Positions 26,491-40,699 are shown, counted from the first letter of the stretch. The stretch is DNA of 64,000 bases from Drosophila pseudoobscura (GCF_009870125.1 NC_046683.1:63937869-64001868), one strand, 5' to 3'. Numbers and translations: made by a program. Notes: generated by a model not told the origin, from the letters alone.

Positions 26491-26787
26491 TGTTTCTGTA
26501 TGTGCACGCATCATTCATCCGGCGGCCATATTGAGGCAACATATCCGGCGACAGGATGCCAAGACAAGAAAATTTCATGCTATGCTTTGTACGTTTCCGC
26601 ATCGGTCTTCCTTACCCAACCGCATCCCACTTTACACCCCATTCCCCCCACTTTAGTGTCCATTCCCTCTGCTACCCCTCCTGCGACCCTTTTCGACCCC
26701 ACTCCTCTCTTGGCTCTGGTTGTTGACTGCCTCTGCTTATATTTTATTTCATGCCAACAGCACTGTTTAATTACACACAAAAGACAG

Positions 26788-26808
26788 CAGAGAGACAGAG
26801 AGAGAGAG

Positions 26809-26840
<32 letters not shown>
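26788..26840. repeat. (GA)n microsatellite
   Basis: About 26 GA units, interrupted by single C bases near 26,796 and 26,811. It is the longest GA tract in the window. Confidence 0.9.
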
Positions 26841-26843
<3 letters not shown>

Positions 26844-29800
26844 CACATAGATGTGCCATGTTAGGCTGCCACAGATACACACCTACACAGGCAGACATAG
26901 ACATCCTTCTTTCGCTTTGTATTTGTCTGTGTATCTGTGTGTGCATCAGGTAATGGCTGCCCTTGCTCGCATGCAATTTATATTTTCTGCTGTTGCTGTC
27001 GCTTCTCATGAGCCTCGATCTGGCTCCTCTCGCACTGGGTCTATCTCTGAGTCTGGGTCTGGGTCCGGGACCTAGCTCCTGTGCCGTCATCTAGCTGCTG
27101 CTTCTGGCCAATGTCCTTCCTACTGTTGGCCCTTCTCCTCATCCCATTCATCTGTCTTCTTTCTTTTGGCCTTCTCTCGCCCCGCCGCACTGCAATTAAG
27201 TTCGACTGTAAAACAAAGGCATGTTGTTTGATATCAACCAACTCCCATCTTCTCGTGTTCTCCTTCTACACTTTTTCCTCCTTTTCCTCTTTCAACTAAT
27301 TTCTCAATTGTTATTTTTATGAGAAACAATTTTACAACATTAGAGAGACTCGGCGATGCTCCACAAATAATTGCAATGTGTACTCTGTATGTGTGAGTAT
27401 ACATATATGTATGTCCACTCGTACGTGATAATAACTGATTAAGGACCACGTTGACATATAGTGAGAGATTATGGTTTGCTTTGTGTCATAATAAATTGGA
27501 TTTCTGTGGCACGGAATGAGTCGAACATGAAAGGGTCGAGACAATGTCCGTCTTGATGGGTTGGTTCACGAACTTTAAGAGAATATTGAACTCCGAAGAC
27601 GGCTGGTGAATATTGAACTCCATGGCTGACAGCTGCCTGTTGTACAATATACTCGTATACATACATACGTCTACATCTCTTAACAGCCTCTCTCGCTCAT
27701 GTGCGCATAAATAATTACGAGTATTCCCATATTAATGGTGTTTTAATACTCATTCTTTCCATTTGTTTTTTCTTGGGCACTCGCTGTCAATGAAATTCAT
27801 TGAAATTATTTATCTGATTCTTAACAATTGCATCATAAATTTTATTAAAGAAAGAAAGAACTCTTTGCCGTACAATTTATCATCCTGTAATTGATAATGG
27901 CAGTGCCTAGGACTATGCCGCCATGTTGATTAATTATCGCAATGACAACAGCAACAGCAACACCAACGCCAGCATCAGCAAAAACAACAGCAGCAACAAT
28001 AGCAACAATGCAAAGTTATCGCTGCAAAAATATTTTTCAAAATTTCAACGCCGAGCATGATTTATGTTTAAGCCTTGGCCTGGAACCCAGATAGGGATGG
28101 CAAGGAATGGGCCTGGGAGAATGGCATCGCGGAGAATGGGACAGGGGAGAATGGAGAATGAATCCCCGGGAATGGCTAAAAGCATTGAAAGGTCTTCCCA
28201 CAGTTTTTGCTCTTTGATTCCTTCACTGTTGCTGTTTGTTTAATTAAAAACGCAAAACTTTTGCGGTTCACAGCCAAATTAAATTATGTTCAATTTAACT
28301 TTATGGCTCGCTTCTGGTTTCTTCTTTTCCTTTTCCTTCCTTTTCCTCTGCCTCTTCCTCTTTCTATTCCTCATGTTGGAGGAATGTTTTTCCCGGAGCA
28401 GTGGGAAAACAATTTTGCATTTGCAATAAGTACGAGTATTGAGTGTGACCCGACCTGAATTTGTAAAAGTTTTCAATTTCACGAGCCATACAAATTACAG
28501 TCCCTGTCCCATGCCCCATACCCCTGCCACTGCCACTGCCACTGCCCGAAAGAAATGCTCATCAAATGTGTCGAAGGCGAAACAATGGCGCAAATTTACC
28601 GCAGGACTTGACTCTGGTTTTATGGTCTCAGTTTGTTGAGTTGCTGACAACGCGGCGTATGCGCAATTTCTGACAAGTCGCCCTTTGTAGGAAGTTTCTT
28701 TTGACATTGTTTCAAGGCTTTCTGCTTCCTCAGAGGGGAATGGAACTAAGGGCTAAATGAAAGCGGGAAGCTGGATGGAGACTGAGAGCCGAAAACCGAG
28801 AACCGAGAACCGAGAACTGGCACAACATTCTGCATGAAGTGTTTGTTAAAAAGTTGACGCCCAGGCCCAGGCCCAGGCTCAGGCTCAGGGCAGCGGTTTT
28901 TGGCTCCACTAAGTGCCTCAGTTATTTGATGGAAATGATTGACATTCATCCCACACACATAGCCCGGAATAGGGCTGGCTGTAAGTTTGTCGAACTAAAA
29001 CTACCAGTACGACTGGCATTGTCAGCTAGTTTGGTTTGTTGCCAACTTAGCTCAGAACAGAGCAGGGAGTGCAAAAGTCAAACCAAAGTTTTGGTTTCTG
29101 GTTTAGCTGCAGGTAGCACTCGTCATTGAGCGGAAACTAAGTCCAAGAATGTTTAGCCAGGAGGTTCTTCTTCCATCAGAGTTGATTGACAATGCCCAGG
29201 GAAATTACGAGCACGAATACCTTATGAAAGCTTGAATACCTGAATAACTGAATGTCTGAATGCCAAGAGATATAGATAGAAATATACTTTTTTATGGCAG
29301 GCCCTTGACATGAAGTAACTTTTGCCAGTGAGCGAGTGCCCTCTTGACCTGAAGCATTAATAACTCATTCCGAACTCCACTCTCCGTCGTACAATAGTTA
29401 AATTTTTGCTACTTTTACTGATTGCCGGGCACTTGAAACTACCACAAAATGGCCGCCACTCACGTGTAATTGCACACAAATGCTAATAATGCGCAACCGA
29501 TAACAGCCACCAGCCACCAGCCACCAGCCACAGCCACCAGCCGCCAGCCGCCAGCCACTGGCTCTGCCACAACGGGGGCGAGAGCTGGCCAATTGAAATG
29601 GCAAAAATCGAGCAGTCATTCCGGGCATTCGATTCGAAGCAGGACTGCCTCCCACCTTTCCACCTACCCACCTATCGCGCCCTCCCTCCTTCGTAGCCAT
29701 GGCATGGCATGGACCTGGCGCCCGCACCCGCACCCTGTGTAAACGTATATGGCAAGGCAAACGTTTATTTATAAATCATTTTATTGTCGGATTTTATTTG

Positions 29801-32800
29801 CAGTTGGACGACCGTTGAGCGTCCGAGTCGGGAGTTTCTATGCCAATAAGCAGCTTACCGGAAGTTGTAATGCTGTAAATTTAGATTTCCGGCCGCAAGT
29901 GCAGCGCCAGCTTCTCCAAGCTACGAGTCTTATGGTTTGGCAACATTTGTAGCACCCCACAACATCCAAAAAAAAAATATGAGTGAGAGAACGAGAGAGC
30001 GAGAGAGAGACGAAAAGTTTTCCCACAATTTCATTGAATGCAGTCCCCAGGATGGGGGCCCTACCCACGTTTAGGGCTATTTTTGTATAAGGTAAGCAAA
30101 AAGTTTTAGTTTGCCAAAACCGAAAAACCCAAAAGCAAATCCAAAGCCAAAGCCAATGGAAAACCGCAACTCAAGCGAAACCTGTGACCAATCTCTGGCT
30201 GCACAAAAATATTCCCCGGACTAATAAATGAAAGAGAATAGAAAGAGGATGAATGCCGTCTGGGTAATTGGCCAAGACCACCAAAGCTGATTGTCCACAG
30301 TCTGGAGTTACTCGTATTGTCGTCATCTGTCCATTAATCACGTTCTAATGTCGAGCAGCACCAGCACTAGCACTAGCACTAGCACCAGCACCACCATTCT
30401 AGCTGCCTGTCAGAGCACACTAATGATCTGTGCTTTACACATGTACCCCCGTTGTATGGCCTATAGATGAACTATCTACGTTATCCATGCCACTGGATAT
30501 CCTATACCCTCCGCCTCCACCTCCACCTCCGTCTCCGCCTCCACTAGCCCTCATCGCCCCCATCCTGGTCAACGTCTACTGCGCTCTACGTTCCACTTAA
30601 CAGACGTGTTTCATCTTTCTCGACTCTCTGTCTATGGCTCTCCTCCGAGTCGGGTCCTGTGCTGGTCTTTCCTCCTGATAGAAGCTATGGCTCTGGGTCT
30701 GGATCTGGTTCTGCCTCTGGTTGCTGCTGCAACGTTTTTTATCGATAAAGTGCAATCAATTTTTACAAATGGGATTATTTTCCCAGGTCCCTTTTCCCTC
30801 TTTCCACCCACTGCCAGTGACTGCTTTCACTACTGCCCCCCCTTTCCACTACTGCCACTGCCGCAAACGAATTGTAATTTGTTTTCCCATGCATTTGTTA
30901 TTGTTCTCCGACTGTGGCTCCATGTCTCCATGTTCCTCTGTCACTTGCACCACCTCTCTCTCTCCCTCTCCCTCCACCATCACCATCTACCTCTGACTGT
31001 GGCAGTGTCTGTGTCCGTGTCGTAGTGTCGCAGGAGTCTTAGTGAAGTCGCCGCATTATCTTATATCTGCTACTACATATGTACCCCCCTACATCCCCCC
31101 CCTACAAACTACCACACGGGGCAGGTGGATGTGGAAGTGGAAGTGGATGCGCTTCTCCACCTCCTGCTCTGCACTCTGGCAATGCAAAGCAGCTTTCGAT
31201 AGAGATTTATGCTTGTTGGTAGTTTTGCTCATAAAAATGCATTTTTATTGCTTTGGCTGCGCTGCTTTTTGGTCTCTCCCACTCTCCCACTACCAGTCCC
31301 ACTTCCACTTCCACTCTACACTTTTCACTCTCTCCATTCCTCTCTGTCTTCCTCTATATTCTCTTTTTCTCTGTGGCTTTTGAATATTGAGTTAGGTTTT
31401 CAGTTACTGCGCCAAAAGGTATGCAGCAGTTTCGGCCCGCTTTGTGGCGGTGGTCGCCTTGTCGCCATCGCCTCGTAAAAACTGTAATCAGGCAAAATAA
31501 ATAGCGCCATAAAATAAGTTTCTATCTTTTATTGCCCAGCCCCAGTCCGAGAACCAGAACCAGCTACAGCTTCGGCTTCAGCTTCAGCCGCATAAAAATT
31601 AAGCAAAAGGAATGACGACAAATAAAAATAACTTACTTAACTTTTATTCCATCCCGTTCGTACAATTTGCGCCTAATGGCAATGCAATGTTAATGGATTT
31701 TTAATACTTTCCCTGCCTGTAGGTAATTTTATTTAATTGTTTTTGCCGGATTTTGGCAATAAATTTCAGCGGATGGGTTTCCCAATGCGTAATAAAGGTG
31801 TACATTAATTTGCGGATCCGCATTGGATCCCCCATTGAGACGTATATTAAATTGTCCTAGAAATCTGCTTCATCGCTTATCCAAAAGCTTTCAATAATAT
31901 AGGATATAGATTTAATGGGAATGGAAAACTCCATTTCTTGTCTCTTGAATCTGTTCTTAAATTATTCTTACAATCTCCTCCATCTTCTGAATCTCCTGCA
32001 TCTTCATCTGATGCCGAGTCAGCGCTCCATCTAAATAATAGCTAAAAATCAATTGATATCTATTTTATCAATGCAGTTGCAGCTAAATTGCATTTATGGC
32101 TTTGCGCTTTTATTTAATTTTGCACATGCAATTTGCCCCTGTCCAAGCCCCACACCCTCCCCGGGGGGATAGTCAGAGCATAGTCGACTTCACCTACGCA
32201 CACAACTGAAAACTGAAAGAGAAATCCTTTCAAAAATTTTTCTATACAAAAGCCACCGCTCGCTGCACAAATGAAGCAACATTTTCTCTCAAGAAAATGC
32301 GATTTGTGCGCTTTTGAATGCAAGAGACGTACAGCCATGCCACACGGTCCCAGCCGATCCCACCCATGCCACGGCCCCCACTCCCCACAGAGACGCTTAT
32401 CCTTTGATGATGAAAACTGCGCTGGCAAGCGAAAAACTTTGCAACCTAAAGGCGGCAGCTAATAAAGAGGCGTGGCTGGATTTCCCTCGTTCACTCTCTC
32501 TCTGTCTCTCTCTGTCTCTCTCCTCCGCAATCTAAGCCATATCCCCCTCTCTTTTTGTCCGACTGCTGACCGAGCACAATTGAAATATTTTAAATTTCGT
32601 AATAAAAATTTAATCCAGACAAGAATTTGTTGAAAGCCAACAAAAATTATTGACTGGCTTAGAAGGCCAAAAATCCCTGTCAAAAAATAGACAAATCATT
32701 TCTGTAGATTTTATTTCGAATGATATATGAACTGAATTTCCATAAATATTGAAAGGTATTTAAATTAGTTGGGAAAATACCTTCCTTTTTTGATTGGTTT

Positions 32801-34043
32801 AATGGCTTAAGTGGCTTAAACATTTCACATAAACCAGATAGAATAGATATTTTGTATTAATTTGATAAAAAGAAACGGAATTTCAATCTGTGGATTATGT
32901 ATGATTTGTATATAAAATACAAATATATAAGCCTCTCAGATATTTTTTCTTACAATCTTCTCCTGAAGGTCAGGGTGAAGCGCACTCGAAGAAAATCCGT
33001 GCCACGAACTCGAAAGTAAATGAAGTTTTTGCCTGCTCGGACTCTGATATTTTCAGCATGTGGTCGGCATAAAGTTTTACAAGTTTAATTATGCAGACAG
33101 CCAGCTGAATGCAGACAATGAAGGACGTCGTCCAGGTCGAGGTCCGTGTCCATGTCCATGTCCATGGCCAGGTCTTGGTCTGCGTCCATGCGGCTCTCCC
33201 GTAGATGGCCAATTAAAAATTGTAAATTTATATATATACTATATATAGAGTACTTCGGGCGGATCCAACAAAAGATGAAATCCCTGCCCTGATGTGCGCT
33301 CCTTAAAATAAATTTCGTAATTTATGAAAGTGTTAATTGCATTCAGTACCATGGCGTTGGCGATGATGGCGATGACGATGACGATGACGTTGACGGGTAC
33401 GATGATGCAACAAAAGGGGAGATTCCTTCTCATTAACAGCACAAACCGTGGGCAAATTAAAGGCCTCTCAGCCTATTTTCGCTGTCATCGGGCTCCTTCT
33501 TCCGGGCCGCATCCCCTTCTCTCTCTCGCTCTCGCTCTCTCGCTTTTCACATACAATTAAAAAGTCAACACCTTACATTGAACTCACACACATACACACA
33601 AACACACACACATACATATAAAGGGGCTAATGGCTTGGGGGCGAACCACCTTCGTGAGGGGCACCTTTCCAAGGAAACAAAAAAGTAGCACGCTGTGAAA
33701 ATTTTCACAGTAATTAGCAAAGTTTTACGCCTAAAAACAAAGGACATCCGCTGCTCTTTTTTTGTATGTGTCTGGTGGGGGGCTCTAATGAAAGACGACC
33801 CTCCTCCACCCAAGTAAATGATAGCCTAAATATGTATAGTGGGTCCCAGTCCCAGTCCCGGTCCCAACATCGCCATAGCCATCACCAACACCATCGGCAG
33901 CATAATCCAATTAATTCTAAAGAACTTTTGGGGGGAGATATATTTGCATAGCTTTGATATGAGTGGCTCAGAGGGATACGTGCAAGTATACGAGTATGTG
34001 GGATAATCACAGCCATTTCAGAGTTTTACAATATTTCGCCCTG

Positions 34044-34097
34044 AAAGTCACTCAGTCAAAATGATTTTTTTTCAAAAGTCACTCAGTCAAAATGATT
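34044..34097. repeat. 31-bp tandem duplication
   Basis: A 23-base word (AAAGTCACTCAGTC followed by AAAATGATT) occurs at 34,044-34,066 and again at 34,075-34,097. The period is 31 bases, with a T-rich spacer. Both copies are identical over the 23 bases. Confidence 0.85.
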
Positions 34098-36422
34098 GCC
34101 TAGATGGAAATGAATTCATTCCATTGTACCAATGCGAATACGAATACGAGTACTGACAGAGGCAGAGGCAAAGGCAGAGGCAAAGGCAGAAGCACTTGAA
34201 AAGTATTATTCATTCAGTGAGGCGACACCTCTGGCAATATTTCAATTATATGTATAAGGCAGCTCGCACTTTCGCCGCTACGCTTCAAAGCCACAACTTT
34301 CAGAATGAATAAATTGCTCAGCAGCCGACAAAAGGACACGGCACACAAAAAAATCTCCTGGCCCACACAAGTATGCAATGAAATTCATTTATTTACGCCT
34401 ACGATCCTGCAAACACAACAAAAGCCAACAAAAAATGCCAGAATATAACAAATTAGCATTGAAATGGATACCAAAATGAAATGGCAACGAATTTTTCATA
34501 CAATCGGTAAGTTTTTATCGCCCTAGACTTGAGTCCAGGTGTGTCCTGCCACAGGACCCTCCATCAGAGGGCAACCATCACAAATCAGAGAGAATGTTTA
34601 TGCATGCGGCCAACAGACCAGAGCAGACCAGAGCAGAGCTGAGCAGAGCAGAGAAAAATTTCATAAAAATTAAATTGTGCATTCGTGCATATTTGTACGC
34701 TGGAATTATGACACAATATGCGACGACGCTGTAATAAATGTTGAGGGCAGACAAAGAACAGTCAAGAGCTGTGCAGAACAGTGCCAGTATGCAGGGTAGA
34801 AATATGGATAGGAACGGTGGACTCGCAGAATGCGTTGCCAGTTGCCATGGCAGGCTAAAAACCAACTCTGGCAAAACAATTTATACACGTGCAAGCTGCA
34901 AAAGGTGCAGACGAGCTCATAAATTGCCCCAGCTCCAGCCCCAGCCCCAGCCCCAGATGATGGGGATGCTACAAATGGGACTGGAAATGGGACTGAGAAT
35001 AGGTTCCGTACCCCTTAAAGCCTTTAAGGTCTGAAGTCGTTTGCAGCTCCATCTCCCGCTTGCGCGCTTGGCGTCTGTTTTGTGGGTTTTGCTCATGCAA
35101 ATGATCAAAATAATTACATGTGGCGCAGCGTTTTTTTCGCTCGTTCTCCTCTCCTCTCCAGTCTTCTCGTGTTTTTTTTTTCCTTTTTCCGCTCGCACAC
35201 AAAAGACAAGCGCAGTTGCAACTTCAAAATGATGAAAATGAGTTTTCTTTACAAACAAAATTAAAAGTAAAAGGAAGGAGGAAGGAGAGAAAATTGCACA
35301 CCAAATTCAACGATGTGCAAAGTTATTTTTCACAAGTGCTTTGCAGCCTTCCCAGCAGAACCCATCGCACCCGTCCTACACTCCCACACTGCCACACTCC
35401 GACCACCTCTTTTCCATTGCACTGTCGCCTGCATGTGGATGTGGCCATGTGGTTGTGTGGATTTCCGTTAACTTATGGTTAGCACTGTGTGTGTGTTGGC
35501 CCCGTCCTCCGCTCAGTCCCGCCCTGGCCCGCTTTACCCAGCATATTCCTATTTTTATGCTGTGCAAATGACAGCAATTTTTCATAGGGCAAAGCGCTTG
35601 CAAAACTCCCCTTAGTACCCAGACTACAGATCCTTCTCTATCACTCCCACCCTCCCAGCGCTGCTACACTCTCCCGCTGGTGTTCTCCCTGCGAGGTGCC
35701 AAGTGACAATAATTTTGTCTTTCCATCCGGAGAGCGGCTGAGCGACACAAGCCAGACCCATGGCAGTCCTCTGTCGAGGCTTTTGTTTCGCTGTCACTGC
35801 CTAATTGCCAAGATTTTGCTCTGCTTGGTAGACCGAATAACCCCAGCTCAACTTCGAAGCCCCAGACCCAAACCCCAAACCCCAAAACCCAAGCCCAGCC
35901 TTAAAGAGCAACTGCACTTCATATATATTACACATACGCTCTGTGGCAGGGCGTCAGGAATTCAAATTAGATGCATGGACAATCTGTAACCGTAAATTAG
36001 TATAAGCTCTGCTAGATCTTTCCATTACCCCTGCAATCCATCGTTAACAATTGGAAATCAACTACCATTAAGCTACTTCAGTTTATACGAAAGAATACGA
36101 TTTTCCCCTGCTTATCCAGACAGATCGTTGAACCCCAACTAAATGCAAGAACACATCACATTAAAGCTTCAACTACGGGGCCAACCATCACCAACACCAG
36201 CACCAGTACCAGTACCAGTATGAGTATTTTTATGGAATCATCAAAATCAGACGCACGACAAGGACAAGTCGAACGCTTAAACCGTTCTCATACAAACTAC
36301 TCATAACTGTTTGGGTTGCTGTGAAAATATCAATAAAGAAAACTAATGAAGTGCGCGCTGCCTTAAGTGGCTTATTGTCACTTTGACACACACCCACACC
36401 AAACACAAAGTACTTGCACGAC

Positions 36423-36443
36423 TGTGTGTGTGTGTGTGTGTGT
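36423..36443. repeat. (GT)n microsatellite
   Basis: Uninterrupted GT run of about 21 bases, followed by AGTATCTTC. Confidence 0.9.
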
Positions 36444-38203
36444 AGTATCTTCATGATTGTGTGTGGGTAATGTCAAAGGGCAGACGCACGTCGAGAGTTC
36501 AAGAGGAAGGCAATCGAGGCGGATAGCCCGCTGTGTGTGCGCTGTGTGTCCCTCTTTGTGTCGCGTCGCATCATAAAATCCGCACTTATTACTCCTTTTA
36601 TGCAACTAAATAAGTATGTACACAAAAGTAAATAGCCATGAGTGTGTATATAACTATATGTGTGTTGGTGTGTGTGTTGGTGTGTGTGTGGCTATTTACT
36701 TTCATTTAACGCTTGCCCGAGTGCCCAGTGTCGCTGGCTGCACCGAGAAAAAAGGATGATTAAGGGATTATTATTATAGTTTCTTAAGTTCCCCAATGTC
36801 AGTTACATACATATACTTCATTTTACTTTCTTTTCGAACACTCATGAAACATTTATGGGATATTTAAATCGCAAAACTATGAGACCTAAGTGAAATCTGT
36901 ATTTTTTTCTGAGTGTTGCATCCTCTTATGTTTTTGGCTATTAGCAGCCAGGGCAGGGCATCCAAGCCAAAGACTCGTCGAATATCCTTCGGTGTCAAGT
37001 GGAGCGCTCCATTGTCCCAGTCGTTGGTCTCCGTGCTGGTCCTTCCACTCAAGGACTCATATATTGGACGGCCAAGTGCTGGCAAAATATTTACGCAACG
37101 TCATTGACTGAGTAAATGCAATTCATTGGACTCATAAATTGCAAATCGTTACGGGAAAATACTGCAAATAATTAAGAAAAGCAAAGGATATATTGTGTTT
37201 TTGTAAAGACCAGAGCTTTTTATAACTTACGCCAGCTTACACAGCTTTCATTGTCATGGTTCAAAGTTCGAGAAAGAAAATCTAAGAAAGCTCATTCAGA
37301 AGCCCCCTACAGATGGCGCTTGATAGCTTTCGAGAACTTGAAAATACGATTTCCTGAAGGATTTCCTCCAAGCAACTAAACAAATGTATATTCTAATGTT
37401 TCTCCATCTCTTTCTCAATTATGATTACCTTTATTACATTTCCCGCCGACAATTTCCTCTTCCTGAATAAAACAAAACCTCTTCAGCAGTTATTACGCTT
37501 AATTTGAAAACATTTAATTACCATAAATTATATTTTTGTATAATTACATTTTCTGCTTTATTGTTACATTTATATCGTACTGTATTGTATTGTATATTGT
37601 ATAGTATGCATCATGCATTATGCTTAGTAAAATCACGCAAAAATGTATCATTAAAAATTGATGCCTTTACTTCTGTAACCTCATAATAAAGAGAGGGAGG
37701 CAGGGAGCCATATCATGTCGGGGGTTTTAGGGGTAAATGTATCTCTTTCTGTGCCGGCTATTGTTGCAATTAAAGTTGGGCAGTTAATTGTTGTTTTTTT
37801 GTTTTTGTATTTGTTTTTTTTTTGTTGTTTTTATGTTGATTTAATTAAAATTATGAACTCGCTTAGTTGGCATTAAATAACAAATAAAAAAAAAAAATTT
37901 CTACATGCGATTTATAAAAAAGTTCATTCTTTCATTGTGTGGTTTTTCGTTTATGTTTTCTGGGTTGTTCTTCTTTTCTCTGGGTGTATACACTTAGCAA
38001 AAATATGCATTACAAACTATTAGCAGTGTTGCCCTCAAGCGGGCCGGGGGGAGACGGGTGTGCAGAAGGACGAGTAGGCGTGGTGTACACATTTATAAAC
38101 TAAGAATATCATTCGAATTCGCAGCGAGATGCGAGGCGGAGGGGCTCGTAATCCCAAACAAAGCCAAGGAATATGTCACCCATCCATCTCTGTGTCTCCC
38201 CTT

Positions 38204-40699
38204 TTAGTACCTAAACTGTCCCTTCTTCCCCCTCTCGTTGTGGTAGACCCTCAGAGGAGAATAGCTGCCATTCCCATTGCCGTTGAGGGAGGCACCAGCG
38301 CCGGCCCCATTGCCCGCTCCATTGCCATTGCTGGCCCCATTCCCGGGAGAGGTGGCGCCTAGATTCTGGGAGGCTGAGCCCGAGATGAGCTCCTCGGAGT
38401 GCTGCGGCTTGGCGGTGCAGCGCGGGGCGAGTATCAGGTTGTAGATCACAAAGTAGATCAGAGCCACGATGCAAGCGACAACGGCCAGCCATTGGTAGGT
38501 GCATTGCCAGGCCTCCAGCTTGGGATTCTTCTCATCGCGCGCCAATCCAATCAGAGCACCAAAGCCCTTGCCTGCAAGAGCCAAATAACAAAATAGAAAC
38601 TCTCGAATTATTCAAATTCCTCCAAAACTCACCCAATCCGAAGAATGCCAGCACAGCGATGGCCTGTCCAGTGGCTGTCAGTTTCCTGGGCATGGCATGA
38701 CGCATATACAGAATGATCGTGATCCAAATGAGGCCAATGACGGCCGGTTCTATGGCCTCCATGACAACGGTCAACCACTGGGTCTGGGCATCGCTCAGGG
38801 CCGTGAAACGGATCACATAGATGGCCAATCCAGCAATGAATATGTTCGAGTGTCCGCAGTACTCGATGAACTTGTCCACATTGAAGAAGAGTACCAGCAC
38901 GAGGACCAGGCCGGAGTAGCACACAGCATCCACATCGGAGAAGGTCCAGCGCAGGAAGCTGTGGATGCTGCTCCAGAAAGTACCAAACAGAATGGACACC
39001 AGGGTGAGCACCACGATCTCGGGGCTGTAGCGACGAATGGCAGACATGGGCACCACCAGCATGCCGGTCTTGGTGTGCCACCACCACTCGGGCGGACTCA
39101 GCGGCATCTGCGAGGCACAGAGCAGGACAACGGCGCCCAGGACAAAGCACACGATGAATATGATCAGGGCAACCAGAGCTGCATCCTGATTAGGCTCCTG
39201 CTGGAAGAAGAACAGATCCAGCGGCGAGAAGAGCAGCACATAGCCAATGGCACCCCACACATACTGGCGGCAGACCTCTCCACGTCCCTCGGAGGTCTCA
39301 CGCACCGCAATCACGATGGCGGTGTTCAGCAGGGTGAGGGCAGCCATGCAGAAGATGTCGCCCAGCAGGCGGATTATGGTGTAACCCACCAGGGTATCCT
39401 GAACACTGCCAGTGGTCTGGCGAAAGATTGAAAATTCCAATTAAAAAATATGATCTGGGAGGGAGTGGTATGGCTCGGACTTACATTCACACACTCACTG
39501 TTCGAGAGTACGCTCTCGTCGTGGTAGGGATTCACCACCAGGCACTCAACCATGGGCTTGCAGTTGGTGCCGTTCTTCAAGTCCTTCATGTAGTTCACCT
39601 GCTCTTCGGGTATGTGGCACTGGAAGCCCTCTGGGGATGGATTATTGAGAGATACACTCGTATTACAATTACGAACTGTAATCAAACGTATCAGCAAAGA
39701 CTCACCCAATGGATACTGACACCATCCCTCGTAGTCGTCGTTCTTCTCCTCCTGACTGATCGCAGAGCCCATTACGGCCTGCATCACAACGCTAGTCGTG
39801 TCCTCGGTGTACGCATGGCAGCGATTGACCACGTTCTGGCCCAGAGAATTGCGCTGCGTAATGCAGAGATGCGGCGGCTGGACGTAGACCTTCTTGGGTG
39901 GTGTCTTCGTCTGTCGAATCGATCGACGGGCCGCCTCGGCACTGACCAACTCAATGCCGGCACTGTCGGCGGGATCGGGGTCCACCGAGTCCACCACTTC
40001 CCGTTTGGAGCGCAGGCTCTCGGTGACGGCACTGGTCGCGTCATCGTCGTACTCGAACTCTGAACTCTGCTCCGTGGAGGGGGCCAGGGTGGGGACCTCC
40101 GCCAGCCACACCTGGTACATGTTCTCGTAGTGCTTGGGGTTCTGGCAGCTGTAGGTGCAGCGCGTCAGGTTGATGCTGCCCTCCTTCTGGTCCCACTGGC
40201 TGCAGCTGGCATTGGCGCCACACCGCTCCTGGAACAGAAAGGCGCCGCTGGCATCGCAGCCGAAGCTGACCTGCGGCTGGTGGGCATCCGACCGGCTGAC
40301 CTCGGGAATGGCAAACAGGAAGGCGTAGATCAGAGCGGGTATCAGCAGGAAGATGGCAGTCAGCGTTCGCAGAGTGCGGCCAAAGGTATTGGGATTCCGG
40401 GCAGCCAAACGATCGGCCCAGGGACCAGCAATCAATGGACCCAAAATGGACACAAAGGGTGCGATGATGCTGATGGTGCGATACTCGGAGAAGTTCAGCC
40501 CCAGAAGCAGCGGCTTGGTGGCATGCAGCACATGCAATGCTGTCAATCCTGAAAGGTGGAGCACAAATCCATAGTCTCAAGAAAAGTCCAAGACCAAAGT
40601 CGTCTTCTGGTACTCACCGCTGATCACGAAGAATACGACAAACTTGAGCGAAATCAACGTCTTGTTGACACGCGGCTTGCGATCGGCAATGAAACCCAT
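38204..40699 (-). CDS. MFSD6-like major facilitator superfamily membrane protein (five exons, 740 aa)
   Basis: Multi-pass membrane protein of the major facilitator superfamily, closest in layout to animal MFSD6 proteins; the transported substrate is not known to me. Coding exons on the minus strand are 40699-40618, 40548-39706, 39630-39485, 39416-38633 and 38571-38204. Introns are 61-75 bp with GTGAGT or GTAAGT donors and AG acceptors, and the frame closes exactly (2223 bases with TAA). The first membrane segments lie at residues about 16-35, 50-75 and 85-112 (GPLIAGPWADRLAARNP is the loop with the MFS-type D-R motif). A large Cys-rich loop follows at about 115-360 with N-glycosylation sequons (NAS, NLT, NGT) and an RSKR site at residues 207-210. 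The remaining membrane segments occupy about 365-660. The tail is Asn/Gly/Ala-rich and ends GQFRY. About 740 aa fits the family. The same exon extends upstream to an acceptor at 40,849 (TTACAG), so there is a spliced 5' leader. The strand, frame and family are firm. Confidence 0.93.

Larger units (their letters stand above)
23944..38203. other. Long stretch without recognisable genes
   Basis: About 14 kb with no convincing coding exon. It starts with an AT-rich island (listed separately) and then has many simple repeats: ACGCGTACGAGTACGAG at about 25,380-25,397, CTGTAG at 26,420, (GA)n at 26,790, CAACAG-type at 27,945-28,010, CACTAG at 30,365, CGATGA at 33,355-33,400 and (GT)n at 36,423. If the exon at 23.85 kb is real, this is at least partly its first intron. 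Otherwise it is intergenic DNA. Confidence 0.55.

Noticed and set aside
27947..28092. Plus-strand frame of Thr/Ala repeats (MTTATATPTP...)
   Set aside because: It is the translation of a CAACAG-type simple repeat, with no splice donor or similarity.
38697..39431. Plus-strand 244-aa open frame opposite the MFSD6-like gene
   Set aside because: It is the antisense shadow of exon 4 of the transporter. His/Gln/Asp-rich composition and the lack of family features show it is not coding.
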